Positions 42,059-50,946 of a stretch of DNA of 64,000 nt are shown here, one piece after another. Position numbers and translations under genes: made by a program. Source of the DNA: Candidatus Eisenbacteria bacterium. GTDB lineage: Bacteria > Desulfobacterota > Binatia > DP-6. The notes under the pieces were generated by a model that was not told the DNA's origin, searched no databases, and saw only the letters and a list, made by a program, of their open reading frames with translations. Every line of letters begins with the position of its first letter. The stretch's first letter is position 1. Location of the stretch: positions 38,251-102,250 of the forward strand of contig DATJZY010000147.1 of assembly GCA_035577985.1 (NCBI GenBank), read 5' to 3'.

Positions 42059-42433
42059 CTAGCGGCGGATGGAGATGAGCTCGATGATGTAGCCGTCGGG
42101 ATCCTTCACCCACATCTGGCCGCTGGCCTCGCCGAACTCGAGCACCTCGAGCTCGTGCGCGCGCAGCGCCGCCAGGGCCTTGCCGTAGTCGTCGATCCCG
42201 AAGGCGGCGTGGCTCGCCGCGGGATTGAGCGCGGGCGGCGGCGCACCGGCGTCGAACCCGTCGGGCACTTGGATGAGATGCACCTGCGCGTCGCCGGCCG
42301 TGAGCCAGGCGCCCGGGATGCCGAGTTCGGGCCGCGGCGCCAGCTCGAGCCCGAGGACGTCGTGGTAGAAGCGCAGCGAGCGCGCGAGGTCGCGCACCGC
42401 GAACGAGACGTGGTCGACGCGCCGGGCGATCAT
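42059..42433 (-). CDS. VOC/glyoxalase-superfamily protein
   Basis: 124 residues, two beta-alpha-beta-beta-beta modules: VDHVSFAVRDLARSLRFYHDVLGLE and HAAFGIDDYGKALAALR...WVKDPDGYIIELI. Metal ligands in this superfamily sit at His in VDHV and HLIQV, and at Glu in the last strand (YIIELI). The pattern is that of small glyoxalase-like or extradiol-type proteins; substrate unknown. Start ATG 42433 (MIARRVDHVSF). It is divergent from PlsC and precedes the carbonic anhydrase. Confidence 0.88.
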   Translation of the reverse strand: MIARRVDHVSFAVRDLARSLRFYHDVLGLELAPRPELGIPGAWLTAGDAQVHLIQVPDGFDAGAPPPALNPAASHAAFGIDDYGKALAALRAHELEVLEFGEASGQMWVKDPDGYIIELISIRR

Positions 42434-42515
42434 GCTGCGGGCTGTAATACACGGTGCGCGCTGGCTCAATGCCCCGGCTCGACCCACCGGATCGCGGGTG
42501 GTACACGGCTCGCGG

Positions 42516-43283
42516 ATGCTGCTCGGCGTCTTCTCGCTCGCCTTCTGGGCGTTCATCGTCGTGAGCTCGATCGTCCTCTTCCCCATCGCCCTCCTCGTGT
42601 GGCTCGCGACCGCGCCGTTCGACCGCCAGCTCCGCATCCAGCACCTGTTCACGTGCTTCTGGGCGTCGCTCTACTCGTGGACGAACCCGCTCTGGCGCGT
42701 CCGGGTCGAGGGACGCGAGCGCATCCGACCCGGTGCGACGTACGTCATGGTGGCGAACCACCAGTCGTTCCTCGACATCCTGGTGCTCTTCCGCCTCTTC
42801 AGGCACTTCAAGTGGGTGTCGAAGGCCGAGATGTTCCGCATCCCGTGCATCGGCTGGAACATGGCTCTCAACCACTACGTGAAGCTGCGCCGCGGCAGCC
42901 CCGAGAGCATCGCGAGCATGATGCGCGCCTGTGAGGCGCACCTGGCCGAGGGCAGCTCGCTCATGATCTTCCCGGAAGGCACGCGCTCCGAGGACGGGCG
43001 CCTGCGCAGCTTCAAGCACGGCGCCTTCACGCTCGCGCAGCGTGCGGGCGTCCCGCTGCTCCCGATCGTGATCGAAGGCACGGCCGACGCCCTCCCGAAG
43101 CACGGCTTCGTCCTGCGCGGGCACCACGCCATCAGGATCCGCGTCCTCGACGAGATCCCCTACGGCGAATTCGCCGACCTCCCCACCGACCTCGTGGCCA
43201 GCACCACGCGCGACCTCTTCGCCAAGGAGCTCGGCCAGGATTCCCCCGTTCCAGACGCCGCGGCCGCCAGCGGCTCGCGCTAG
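42516..43283 (+). CDS. plsC: 1-acyl-sn-glycerol-3-phosphate acyltransferase
   Basis: 255 residues from ATG 42516; an upstream frame to 42432 is not needed. One N-terminal membrane helix pair (LGVFSLAFWAFIVVSSIVLFPIAL), then the acyltransferase motifs: NHQSFLD (HX4D catalytic box), IPCIGWNM, FPEGTRSEDG, and PLLPIVIEG. Adds the second acyl chain to lysophosphatidic acid at the inner membrane. The last 20 residues are low-complexity (SPVPDAAAASGSR). It precedes the 136-bp inverted-repeat element. Confidence 0.94.
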   Translation: MLLGVFSLAFWAFIVVSSIVLFPIALLVWLATAPFDRQLRIQHLFTCFWASLYSWTNPLWRVRVEGRERIRPGATYVMVANHQSFLDILVLFRLFRHFKWVSKAEMFRIPCIGWNMALNHYVKLRRGSPESIASMMRACEAHLAEGSSLMIFPEGTRSEDGRLRSFKHGAFTLAQRAGVPLLPIVIEGTADALPKHGFVLRGHHAIRIRVLDEIPYGEFADLPTDLVASTTRDLFAKELGQDSPVPDAAAASGSR

Positions 43284-43302
43284 CGTCGAGCGCGCGCGCG
43301 TC

Positions 43303-43438
43303 GTCGCGCCGGGAGGTCGTGGGCACGGCGGAGGCGCCTGCGAAGCGGCGCGACGCAATGGCGGGCCATGACGCATCATGTGTTTTGTCGCGCGGCGGAG
43401 CCGAAGCCGAAGCCGTGCCCACGACCTCCCGGCGCGAC
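43303..43438. repeat. 136-bp element with 27-bp perfect terminal inverted repeats
   Basis: Arm 43303-43329 is the exact reverse complement of arm 43412-43438 (27 of 27). The 82-bp middle is itself partly dyad: GCGCGAC near 43348 faces GTCGCGC near 43387, and CATGACGCATCATG at 43368-43381 pairs with itself. No coding potential and no clear target-site duplication. It may be a small non-autonomous mobile element, or a structured RNA/terminator between plsC and the ABC genes. No second copy is seen in the window. Confidence 0.6.
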
Positions 43439-43492
43439 AGCACCGCGAGCGCGCCCTGGACGCCCAGCGCTCCGCACGCTAGACGGGCGGGC

Positions 43493-44251
43493 TTGCCGCC
43501 GTCACCCGACACGCTAGCCGTAGACGTTCGCGATCTCGCCAAACGGTTCGCGCACACGACCGCGCTCGAGAGCGCCACGTTCCACGTGCGCGCGGGCGAG
43601 GTGCTGGGGCTGCTCGGCCCGAACGGCGCCGGCAAGACGACGACGCTCCACATCCTGCTCGGGATCGTACGCCCCAGCGCGGGCAGCGTGCGCATCTTCG
43701 GCCGCGATCCACACGACGGCACGAAGCAGGCGCTGCGCCGCGTGGGGTTCGCGTCGCCCGAGGCGCTCATGGACTGGCGCCTCACCGTGGCCGAGAACCT
43801 CCGCGTCTACGCGGCGCTCTACGGCGTGTCGCGCACGGCCATCGAGCGGACGGTGGGTGCGCTCGAGCTCGGCGAGCTCCTCTGCAAGCGCTTCGGCGAC
43901 CTGTCGCTCGGACAGCAGACGCGTGCCGGCGTCGCGCGGGCGCTCCTGCACGAGCCCGACCTGCTCGTGCTCGACGAGCCGACCTCGAGCCTCGACCCCG
44001 ACGTCGCCGAGAAGACGCGCCGCGTGCTGCAGGAGATCCGGCGCACGCGCGGCCTCTCGATGCTCTACACCTCGCACAACATGGCCGAGGTCGAGCTCAT
44101 GTGCGACCGCGTGGCGTTCCTGCATCGCGGTCGCGTCGTGGCCGACGGCACACCCCTCGAGGTGTCGCGCCAGGTCCTGGGCACCGCCTCGCTCGACGCG
44201 GCGGCCATGGAGGAGGTGTTCCTGAAGCTCGCCCGGGAGGGGCTCGGATGA
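43493..44251 (+). CDS. ABC-2-type exporter, ATP-binding subunit
   Basis: 252 residues from TTG 43493 (the longer frame begins inside the inverted-repeat element). Walker A GPNGAGKTTTLHILLG, Q-loop region VGFASPEALMDWRLTV (the glutamine is not obvious), signature LSLGQQTRAGVARAL, Walker B LLVLDEPTSSLDP, D-loop and H-loop His in YTSHNMAEV. The motif LSLGQQ is the form seen in CcmA/NodI-like ABC-2 ATPases. Works with the coupled permease (ATGA overlap) to export a drug, lipid or polysaccharide. Confidence 0.92.
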   Translation: MPPSPDTLAVDVRDLAKRFAHTTALESATFHVRAGEVLGLLGPNGAGKTTTLHILLGIVRPSAGSVRIFGRDPHDGTKQALRRVGFASPEALMDWRLTVAENLRVYAALYGVSRTAIERTVGALELGELLCKRFGDLSLGQQTRAGVARALLHEPDLLVLDEPTSSLDPDVAEKTRRVLQEIRRTRGLSMLYTSHNMAEVELMCDRVAFLHRGRVVADGTPLEVSRQVLGTASLDAAAMEEVFLKLAREGLG

Positions 44252-45042
44252 CCGGCCATCTGCGCCGCGTCGGCGCGCTCACGCTACGCTACCTGCTCCT
44301 CGTCGGCCGCGATCCGTCGCGGGTGCTCGACGTGGTGTACTGGCCGCTCGTCGACGTCGCGGTGTGGGCGTTCCTCACGCTCTACGTGATCAACGCCGGC
44401 GCGCACGTACCGAACGCGATCGCGGTGTTCGTCGGCGCCGCGATCCTGTGGAACGTCTTCCTGCGCGCCGCGCAGGACGTGTCGGTGTCGTTCCTGGACG
44501 ACGTCTGGGCGCGCTCGGTGGTGACGCTCTTCGCCTCGCCGCTCACCGTCGGCGAGTTCGGGGCCGCGACCATGGCGGTCGGCGCCGTGAAGGCGCTGCT
44601 CACCCTCGGCGCCATGACGCTCGTCGCGTGGCCGCTCTACGCCTTCGACCTCTTCTCGCTCGGCCCGAGCCTCGTGCCTTTCGCCGCCAACCTCGTGTGC
44701 TTCGGCTGGACGCTCGGGCTCGTCGCGCTCTCCGTCATCGTGCGCTTCGGCGGCCGCTGGATGATCGTCGCCTACAGCATGCCGTTCCTGGTGATGCCGC
44801 TCTCGGCGGTGTTCTGGCCCGTCGCCGTCCTCCCGCCCCCCTTCCAGCAGATCGCCGGCGCGCTGCCGCTGAGCCACGTCTTCGAAGGCATGCGCGCAGT
44901 CATCGCGACCGGAGTGCTTCCACCGGCCCAGCTCGCCGTCGCGACGGCCGAGAACGTCGTCTACCTGGCGCTCGCCGCCGCGCTCGTCACGCGCAACTTC
45001 CGCCGCGCCCTCGAGCGCGGCTCCCTCCCGAAGCTGCGGTGA
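44248..45042 (+). CDS. ABC-2-type exporter, permease subunit
   Basis: 264 residues, six helices in the ABC2_membrane arrangement: LRYLLLVGRDPSRVLDVVYWPLVDVAVW, ILWNVFLRAAQDVSVSFLDDVWARS, LFASPLTVGEFGAATM, and a C-terminal GMRAVIATGVL before the last helix. The 'LFASPLxxxEF' and 'LPPPFQQIAGALPLSHVFEGMR' segments are those of NodJ/Wzm-like permeases. The ATG overlaps the ATPase stop, so the two are translationally coupled. It converges on the histidine kinase with 1 bp between the stops. Confidence 0.9.
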   Translation: MTGHLRRVGALTLRYLLLVGRDPSRVLDVVYWPLVDVAVWAFLTLYVINAGAHVPNAIAVFVGAAILWNVFLRAAQDVSVSFLDDVWARSVVTLFASPLTVGEFGAATMAVGAVKALLTLGAMTLVAWPLYAFDLFSLGPSLVPFAANLVCFGWTLGLVALSVIVRFGGRWMIVAYSMPFLVMPLSAVFWPVAVLPPPFQQIAGALPLSHVFEGMRAVIATGVLPPAQLAVATAENVVYLALAAALVTRNFRRALERGSLPKLR

Positions 45043-45043
45043 C

Positions 45044-46846
45044 TCAGGCTGCGCCCAGGCGCTGCTTCGCGCGGCCGACGGGGATCGTGACCGTGAACAT
45101 CGACCCCTTGCCGGGCGCGCTCTCGACGTCGATCGAGCCGCCGAGCAGCGTCACCAGCCGTTTCACGATGTGGAGCCCGAGCCCGACACCGCCGTACCGC
45201 CGTGTGCTCGACCCGTCGACCTGACGGAACATCTCGAAGATGAGTGGCAGGTGCTCGGGGGCGATGCCGATCCCGCTGTCGAGCACCTGGAGCACGAGCA
45301 GATCGTCGCGGCCGCGCGCCGTCACCTCGACCGCGCCCGCGGTCGTGAACTTGAGCGCGTTGCCGACCAGGTTCTTGATGACGGTCTTCACCTTCCCGCC
45401 GTCGGTCGTCACGACCTCGTCCCGCAGGTCGTTCGACCACCCGAAGCGCACGCCCTCCGGCACGAGCGGCTCCACCTCGCGCGAGATCTCGCCGAACATC
45501 TGGTCCAGGCTGAGGGGTCCCAGCATCACGGTGTCGCGGCCGGCCTCGATCCGCCCCATGTCGAGCGTCGCGGTGATGAGGTCCATCAGCTCGACCGACG
45601 CGCGCTGGATGCGCTCGAGGGTCTCCTGCCAGGCGGCCGTCCCGGGGATGTACACGCCCTCGGCGAGCATCTCGCTGTAGCCCATGATCACGTTGAGCGG
45701 CGTCCGCAGCTCGTGCGACATGGTGGCGACGAAGTCCGACTTGAGACGGCTCGCCGCCTGGAGATCGACGATGAGGCGCGTGTTCTCGAGCGCGACGCTG
45801 GCGGCCTGCGCGATGCCGAGCGTGAGACGCCGCTGCTTCGCCGAGAACGCGCCCGTGCGCGTGTGGTAGCCGTTCACGAGCACGCCCACGATCCGGTCGC
45901 CGCAACCGATCGGCGCATACAGCGCCGACGCGACCCCGGTCCGTCGCAGAAGGTTCGGCGGGACGAGCGCCTGGCGCTCGGGATCCTGGATCTCGACGAG
46001 CGTGCCCGCGCGAAAGCTCTGGAGCAGCGGCAGGCTGTCGGGCGCAAACTCGATCTGGTCGAGCGTCTGCCGGACCGCGTCCGGCGATCCGACGTTGGCC
46101 GCCAGCCGGTACACGCCGCGCCCGTCGTCGAACAGGAACGTGCTGCTCCAGTCGCATCCGACCGTCTCCACGGCGAGGCGGTTCACGTAGACGAGGAGAT
46201 CCTCGTTCCCGAGGTGGGTCGAGATCGTTTCGTTGACCTTCAGGAGCGTCGCGGAGATCTCGGCTTCCTCGGCGTGCAGGCTCGCGCGGCGGAAGGCTTC
46301 GTGGCGGTAGCGGTCCAGGAGGAACGCGCCCACCGTCGAGGTGACCGACGCGACACCGACGCCGATCCCGCACAGCACCCAGGCGTCGCTCGGCGCCGCG
46401 AGGATGGGCGCGAGGATGCCGACGGCCAGGAGCGAGAGGATCGAGGCCAGGGCCTGCACGCGCGGTCCCCACGGCAGGAGCACGGCGAGGCCGTTCAGCA
46501 ACGCGGTGAGCGTCATCGCGAGCCGCATCGGATCGGCGGCGACGACGACGTGATAGATCGTGATGAGCGCGCTGATCGTCGCCGCCCCGACGGCCGCAAC
46601 GACGCCGGGCCGCTCCGCGAGCCACGGCAGTCGCGTCGCCAGCAGCGTGAGGATCATGGCGAGGGACTCGACGGCCCATGCGCCGAGCACCGCGCCCCGC
46701 CGCTCGGGGAACACGATGCATTCGAAAGCGACGCCGGTTCCCATGAGGAGCACGAAGAGCGGCGTCACGATGCCGAGGCGCTGGCGCACGAGGCGCGCCG
46801 TCTCGGCAGCGTAGGCCTGCTCGAGCTGTTGCTCGATCCCGCTCAT
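45044..46846 (-). CDS. Membrane histidine kinase with GAF domain
   Basis: 600 residues from ATG 46846 (MSGIEQQLEQAY). Six N-terminal membrane helices (residues 20-190), then a GAF domain (TVGCDWSSTFLFDDGRGVYRL... SALYAPIGCGDRIVGVL), a HisKA box MSHELRTPLNVIMGY, and a HATPase with N-box IKNLVGNALKFT and G-box DSGIGIAP / GGVGLGLHIVKR. No receiver. The polytopic sensor region resembles 7TM-type or MASE-like domains, so it may sense a membrane signal. No response regulator is adjacent, so it is an orphan here. It diverges from the crotonase gene across 118 bp. Confidence 0.93.
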   Translation of the reverse strand: MSGIEQQLEQAYAAETARLVRQRLGIVTPLFVLLMGTGVAFECIVFPERRGAVLGAWAVESLAMILTLLATRLPWLAERPGVVAAVGAATISALITIYHVVVAADPMRLAMTLTALLNGLAVLLPWGPRVQALASILSLLAVGILAPILAAPSDAWVLCGIGVGVASVTSTVGAFLLDRYRHEAFRRASLHAEEAEISATLLKVNETISTHLGNEDLLVYVNRLAVETVGCDWSSTFLFDDGRGVYRLAANVGSPDAVRQTLDQIEFAPDSLPLLQSFRAGTLVEIQDPERQALVPPNLLRRTGVASALYAPIGCGDRIVGVLVNGYHTRTGAFSAKQRRLTLGIAQAASVALENTRLIVDLQAASRLKSDFVATMSHELRTPLNVIMGYSEMLAEGVYIPGTAAWQETLERIQRASVELMDLITATLDMGRIEAGRDTVMLGPLSLDQMFGEISREVEPLVPEGVRFGWSNDLRDEVVTTDGGKVKTVIKNLVGNALKFTTAGAVEVTARGRDDLLVLQVLDSGIGIAPEHLPLIFEMFRQVDGSSTRRYGGVGLGLHIVKRLVTLLGGSIDVESAPGKGSMFTVTIPVGRAKQRLGAA

Positions 46847-46964
46847 GCGACGCCGGCGTCGCGCGGCACCAGGGCGACGCGCGCTACCGTACCACGGGGA
46901 TTCGCGGGCGCGGGCATCCAGGATCGAGCTTGTCTCGGCTACGCGCAGTGTGTCAATCAGCATC

Positions 46965-47786
46965 ATGACCTACAGCGTGCTCGAGACCGAATGCCACGGC
47001 GGCGTGTCAACGCTTTGGCTCGCGAACCCCGCAAGGCGCAACGCCATGGGCCCCGCCTTCTGGGACGAGCTGCCGCAGGCGATGGCGGCGCTCGGCGCCG
47101 ACCCCGAGGTGCGGGTCATCGTGCTGGCAGCGCGCGGGGATCACTTCACCGTCGGCCTCGATCTCGCCGGCATGATGGGCACGATCGGTGCCGGCGGCGA
47201 CGGCGAAGCCAGCGGCGCCGCGCAGCGCATGCGGGCGATGCACGAGATCGCACGGCTGCAGCGCTCGATCTCGGCCGTCGCCGACTGCCCGAAGCCGGTC
47301 GTGGCGGCGATCCACGGCTGGTGCATCGGCGGCGGCATCGACCTCATCACCGCCTGCGACGTCCGCATCGCGTCGGCCTGCGCGCGCTTCTCGGTGCGCG
47401 AGACGCGCATGGCGATCGTCGCCGACGTCGGGACGCTGCAGCGTCTGCCGGGCATCGTCGGGCGCGGCATCGCGGCCGAGCTGGCGCTCACGGGCGACGA
47501 CCTCGACGCCGAGCGCGCCCGGGCGATCGGCCTCGTGAACACCGTGCACCCCGACCCGACGAGCGCACGAGCGGCCGCGCTCGACATGGCCGTGCGCATC
47601 GCCGCCAACTCACCGCTCGCCGTGCAGGGCACCAAGCGCGTGCTCAAGTACTGCGAAGGCAAGACCGTCGAGGACGGACTCGCCTTCGTCGCCACCTGGA
47701 ACGCCGCCTTCCTCGCCAGCGACGACCTCCGCGAGGCGGTGAGCGCGTTCTTCGAGAAACGACGGCCGAGCTTCACCGGACGATGA
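46965..47786 (+). CDS. Crotonase, dienoyl-CoA isomerase (ECH1)-like
   Basis: 273 residues from ATG 46965. Oxyanion segments FTVGLDLAGMMG and HGWCIGGGIDLITACDVR. The pattern VRETRMAIVADVGTLQRLPGIVGRG closely resembles ECH1 (delta3,5-delta2,4-dienoyl-CoA isomerase), including the acidic residue just before VGTLQRLP that serves catalysis there. It would act on unsaturated fatty acyl-CoAs during beta-oxidation. The stop overlaps the ATG of the following esterase (ATGA), a coupling that suggests joint action. Confidence 0.9.
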   Translation: MTYSVLETECHGGVSTLWLANPARRNAMGPAFWDELPQAMAALGADPEVRVIVLAARGDHFTVGLDLAGMMGTIGAGGDGEASGAAQRMRAMHEIARLQRSISAVADCPKPVVAAIHGWCIGGGIDLITACDVRIASACARFSVRETRMAIVADVGTLQRLPGIVGRGIAAELALTGDDLDAERARAIGLVNTVHPDPTSARAAALDMAVRIAANSPLAVQGTKRVLKYCEGKTVEDGLAFVATWNAAFLASDDLREAVSAFFEKRRPSFTGR

Positions 47787-48472
47787 ACAGCCTCGCCCTG
47801 AAGGCGGCGTTCGCCGAGCCCGAGGGACCGCCGGCCGGCGGTGGCCTCGGGCGCATCACGCACGGCGAGCACGCGGCCTACGTGCTCGCCCCGACCACCC
47901 CGGATCCGGATCGCGCCTACCCGCTGGTCGTCGTCCTGCACGGTGCCGGCCGCCAGGACGAGATGATCGCGCGCGGCCTCAAGGACGAGCCGGACCGGCG
48001 CCACGCCGTTTTCGTCGTCCCGCGCTCGCGCGAGATGACGTGGGATCTCATCGCCGGCGGCCCGGGCGAGGACCTCGCCTTTCTCGGTCTCGTCCTCGAC
48101 GCCGTCTACCGCCGCTTCCGGATCGATCCCGCGCGCCAGGCGCTCATCGGCTTCTCCGACGGCGCCAGCTACGGGCTCGGAATCGCGCTCTCCAACCCGC
48201 GCATCTTCGCGGCCGTGATGGCCTGGGCGGCGGGGTTCCTCGCGATCGACGCGCAGAACCTCCGCGCCGACGACCCGAAGCCGCGCGTCTTTCTCGAGTA
48301 CGGCACGCACGACCAGCTCTTCCCGTTCGAGCACGTCGCCCTGCCGATGCGCGACACGCTCACGCGGCTCGGCTACCCGCTCGAGTTCCGCGTCGACGAG
48401 GGTGGCATCCACTGGCCGCGCGCCGGCTTCATGGGAGACGCGCTCGACTGGTTTCTCGGCGCCGCGGCGTGA
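47783..48472 (+). CDS. Carboxylesterase/phospholipase-type alpha/beta hydrolase
   Basis: 229 residues. Alpha/beta hydrolase of the PHB depolymerase/phospholipase-carboxylesterase type: VVVLHGAGRQDEM (oxyanion), nucleophile elbow LIGFSDGASYGLGI, Asp in EYGTHDQLFPF, His near GGIHWPRAGF. No signal peptide, so cytoplasmic. Acts on short esters or thioesters; the substrate is not known. The ATG overlaps the crotonase stop by 4 bases. Confidence 0.88.
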   Translation: MNSLALKAAFAEPEGPPAGGGLGRITHGEHAAYVLAPTTPDPDRAYPLVVVLHGAGRQDEMIARGLKDEPDRRHAVFVVPRSREMTWDLIAGGPGEDLAFLGLVLDAVYRRFRIDPARQALIGFSDGASYGLGIALSNPRIFAAVMAWAAGFLAIDAQNLRADDPKPRVFLEYGTHDQLFPFEHVALPMRDTLTRLGYPLEFRVDEGGIHWPRAGFMGDALDWFLGAAA

Positions 48473-48513
48473 GCCGTCTGGACAGGGACACCCGCGCCGT
48501 CGTAAGCCGCGAC

Positions 48514-49959
48514 ATGCCCGACGATCTCCCCCGGCTCGACGCCGTCGCCCAGGCCGAGCTCGTGCGTACGAAGAAGGCGAGTCCGCTCGAGCTGGTCGAC
48601 GCGGCGATCGCGCGCGTCGAGCGGGTGAACCCGAAGCTGAACGCCGTGATCCACCCGCTGTTCGATCAGGCGCGCGCGCTCGCGCGATCGCCGGCGCTGC
48701 CCCAAGGCCCGCTGCGCGGCGTGCCGTTTCTGGCCAAGGACCTCTTCGGGCACACCGAGGGCGATCCGATGCACGGCGGGACGCGGTTCCTGCGCGACAT
48801 GGACTTCCGTGCGCCGCACGATTCCTACCTCGGCGCGAAGTTCCGTCGCGCCGGCCTCGTGACGATCGGGCGCACGAACGTGCCGGAGCTGGGCATCCTG
48901 CCGACGACCGAGCCCGACGCGTACGGGCCCACACGCAACCCGTGGAACCCGGCGCACTCGACGGGCGGATCGAGCGGCGGATCGGCGGCGGCCGTGGCCG
49001 CGGGCCTCGTGCCCGCGGCGCACGCCAACGACGGCGGCGGGTCGATCCGCATTCCGGCGAGCGAGTGCGGCCTCGTCGGCTTGAAGCCGTCGCGCGGGCG
49101 CACGTCGTTCGGCCCCGACATGGGAGAAGGCGTCGGCGGGCTGGCCGTCGAGGGCGTCGTCACCCGAACGGTGCGCGACACCGCGGCGCTCATCGACGCC
49201 GTCCACGGGTACATGCCGGGCGATCCGTACACCGCGCCGGCGCCGGCGCGTCCGTATCGCGACGAGGTCGGTGCCGCGCCGGGGCGTCTTCGCGTCGGTC
49301 TCATGACCGGCTCGCCGGCGGGCGCGACGCCGGTGCACGCCGAGTGCGTCGCCGCCGCGACCCGCGCCGCGCGCCTGCTCGGCGACCTCGGCCACACGGT
49401 CGAAGACGCGCACCCCGTCGCGCTCGACGATCTCGAGGTGGCGCGCCACTTCTCGGTCATGTACGCCGTGCAGCTCGTCGGTACGCTCGGTGGCATCGAG
49501 CGCATCATCGGTCGCACGCTCACGGCGGCGGACCTCGATCCGCTCAACTGGGCGATGATCGAGCTGGGTCGTCTCATCCCGGTCGGACAGTACTTCGAGA
49601 CCGAGGAGTGGATGGCGGGCTTCACGCGGCGGCTGGCAGCGTGGTGGACCGAGGGGTTCGATCTGCTGCTCACGCCGACGCTGCCGGACCCGCCCCCGCC
49701 GCTCGGCCATTTCTCGCCCGATCCCGAGAATCCCACCGTGGCAGGGCTGCGCGCGGGGGCGTTCGCCTGCTTCACGTCGCCCTTCAACATGAGCGGCCAG
49801 CCCGCGATCTCGCTGCCGCTCCACTGGACGCCGGACGGCCTGCCCGTCGGCGTGCAGCTCGTCGCCGCCTATGGGCGCGAGGACGTGCTCCTGCGCGTGG
49901 CCGCGCAGCTCGAGCAGGCGGCGCCGTGGATCGATCGGCGCCCGCCGATCCACGCCTAG
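48514..49959 (+). CDS. Amidase (amidase-signature family, NylA-like)
   Basis: 481 residues from ATG 48514 (a longer frame starts inside the esterase). Ser-cisSer-Lys triad: Lys75 in PFLAKDLFG, cis-Ser153 in [16 protein letters not shown], nucleophile Ser177 in [12 protein letters not shown]. The amidase-signature domain continues to the C-terminal [20 protein letters not shown]. Resembles 6-aminohexanoate-cyclic-dimer hydrolase and amidases of mandelamide-type; substrate not defined. Co-directional with the esterase before it, and followed by the CMD gene after 8 bp. Confidence 0.92.
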   Translation: MPDDLPRLDAVAQAELVRTKKASPLELVDAAIARVERVNPKLNAVIHPLFDQARALARSPALPQGPLRGVPFLAKDLFGHTEGDPMHGGTRFLRDMDFRAPHDSYLGAKFRRAGLVTIGRTNVPELGILPTTEPDAYGPTRNPWNPAHSTGGSSGGSAAAVAAGLVPAAHANDGGGSIRIPASECGLVGLKPSRGRTSFGPDMGEGVGGLAVEGVVTRTVRDTAALIDAVHGYMPGDPYTAPAPARPYRDEVGAAPGRLRVGLMTGSPAGATPVHAECVAAATRAARLLGDLGHTVEDAHPVALDDLEVARHFSVMYAVQLVGTLGGIERIIGRTLTAADLDPLNWAMIELGRLIPVGQYFETEEWMAGFTRRLAAWWTEGFDLLLTPTLPDPPPPLGHFSPDPENPTVAGLRAGAFACFTSPFNMSGQPAISLPLHWTPDGLPVGVQLVAAYGREDVLLRVAAQLEQAAPWIDRRPPIHA

Positions 49960-49967
49960 GAGATCCG

Positions 49968-50516
49968 ATGGCACGCATTCCCTACGTCGACCCCGCGACC
50001 GCCCCGCCCAAGGTGAAGGAGCTGCTCGAACGGGTCCCCGTGCAGCTCAACATCTTCAAGATGATGGCGCACGCGGAGACGAACTTCCGCCCGCTGCTGA
50101 GCCTCGGCACGAGCATCCTCACCCAGCAGCAGCTCCCGGCCAAGCTCCGCGAGCTGGCGATCCTGCGCGTGGCTCGTCTCTCGCGCGCCGAGTACGAATG
50201 GGTGCAGCACGTGCCGATCGCGAAGATGTGCGCGGTCTCCGACGAGCAGATCGCCGCCCTCGAGCGTGACGACGCCGGCGCGACGTGCTTCGACCCCGTC
50301 GATCGGATCGTCCTGCGCGCGACCGACGAGATCGTGCGCGACGGCGGGCCGTCCGATGCGACGTTCGCCGAGCTCGCGAGCCACCTCTCGCATCGCGAGA
50401 TCGTCGAGCTCGTCCTCGCGGTCGGGTTCTACATGACGATGGCCCGTCTCATGATCTCGACGCGCATCGACCTCGAGCCGGCGGCCGGCCACCGCGTCCT
50501 CGGCTCGATCCGCTGA
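49968..50516 (+). CDS. Carboxymuconolactone decarboxylase-family protein
   Basis: 182 residues with AGGAG six bases before ATG 49968. CMD core: FRPLLSLGTSILTQQQLPAKLRELAILRVARLSRAEYEWVQHVPIA, followed by EIVELVLAVGFYMTMARLM. In AhpD-type members the core carries a CxxC; here it is replaced by the EYEWVQH form, so peroxidase function is unlikely and a ring-opening or hydrolytic role is more likely. Oligomeric, cytoplasmic. It probably shares a transcript with the amidase. Confidence 0.92.
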   Translation: MARIPYVDPATAPPKVKELLERVPVQLNIFKMMAHAETNFRPLLSLGTSILTQQQLPAKLRELAILRVARLSRAEYEWVQHVPIAKMCAVSDEQIAALERDDAGATCFDPVDRIVLRATDEIVRDGGPSDATFAELASHLSHREIVELVLAVGFYMTMARLMISTRIDLEPAAGHRVLGSIR

Positions 50517-50646
50517 GACTGCCCCGCGCCGAGTCCGTCCCCTACGCAGGCACTGCCCAACCAAGGGGCACTGCGGGCCGCCCCGGGCGCGAGAAGGCCC
50601 GGGATTGCGACGGCCCGGGCGGGCACGGCGCGTGCTTTTGCCGGGC

Positions 50647-50946
50647 ATGGGACCCAGCCTGCCATACGATGCCTACGGTCAGCGGCGCCTCATGGCCGCG
50701 GTGCTGGAGGACGCCGTCCAGAATCTCCTCGGCAGCCGGCGCAAGCCCGCCCGCCCCAAGTGGATCCGTCGCGATCTCGAGTGGCTCACGAGCACCGAGC
50801 GGCGCGATCCGTTCGCCTTCGAGACCATCTGTGAAACGCTCGGGATCGACCCGAGCCGGATCCGCAGGAAGATCCTTTCCACGACGCCCCCGGTGGTCGA
50901 GTCTCGGGGGTCGCTCGCGAGCCGGCGATGCTCGGCCTCGTCCTGA
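50647..50946 (+). CDS. Conserved helical protein, relative of the 134-residue stress-island protein
   Basis: 99 residues from ATG 50647 (MGPSLPYDAYGQRRL). Core QRRLMAAVLEDAVQNLL, then DLEWLTSTERRDPFAFETICETLGIDPSRIRRKI, which aligns well with WLNADDPTWPFSFVNVCHALSLDPVAIREAV of the protein at 19348-19752. Helical, soluble, function unknown; the DP(F)-FxxxC-x2-LxxDP-xxIR signature defines this family. The last 19 bases overlap the start of the patatin gene. No sigma-54 promoter is seen in front. Confidence 0.75.
   Translation: MGPSLPYDAYGQRRLMAAVLEDAVQNLLGSRRKPARPKWIRRDLEWLTSTERRDPFAFETICETLGIDPSRIRRKILSTTPPVVESRGSLASRRCSASS

Noticed and set aside
43319..43492. Longer N-terminus of the ABC ATPase, starting in the inverted-repeat element
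   Set aside because: The extra 58 residues are the translation of the palindrome and are not ATPase-like.
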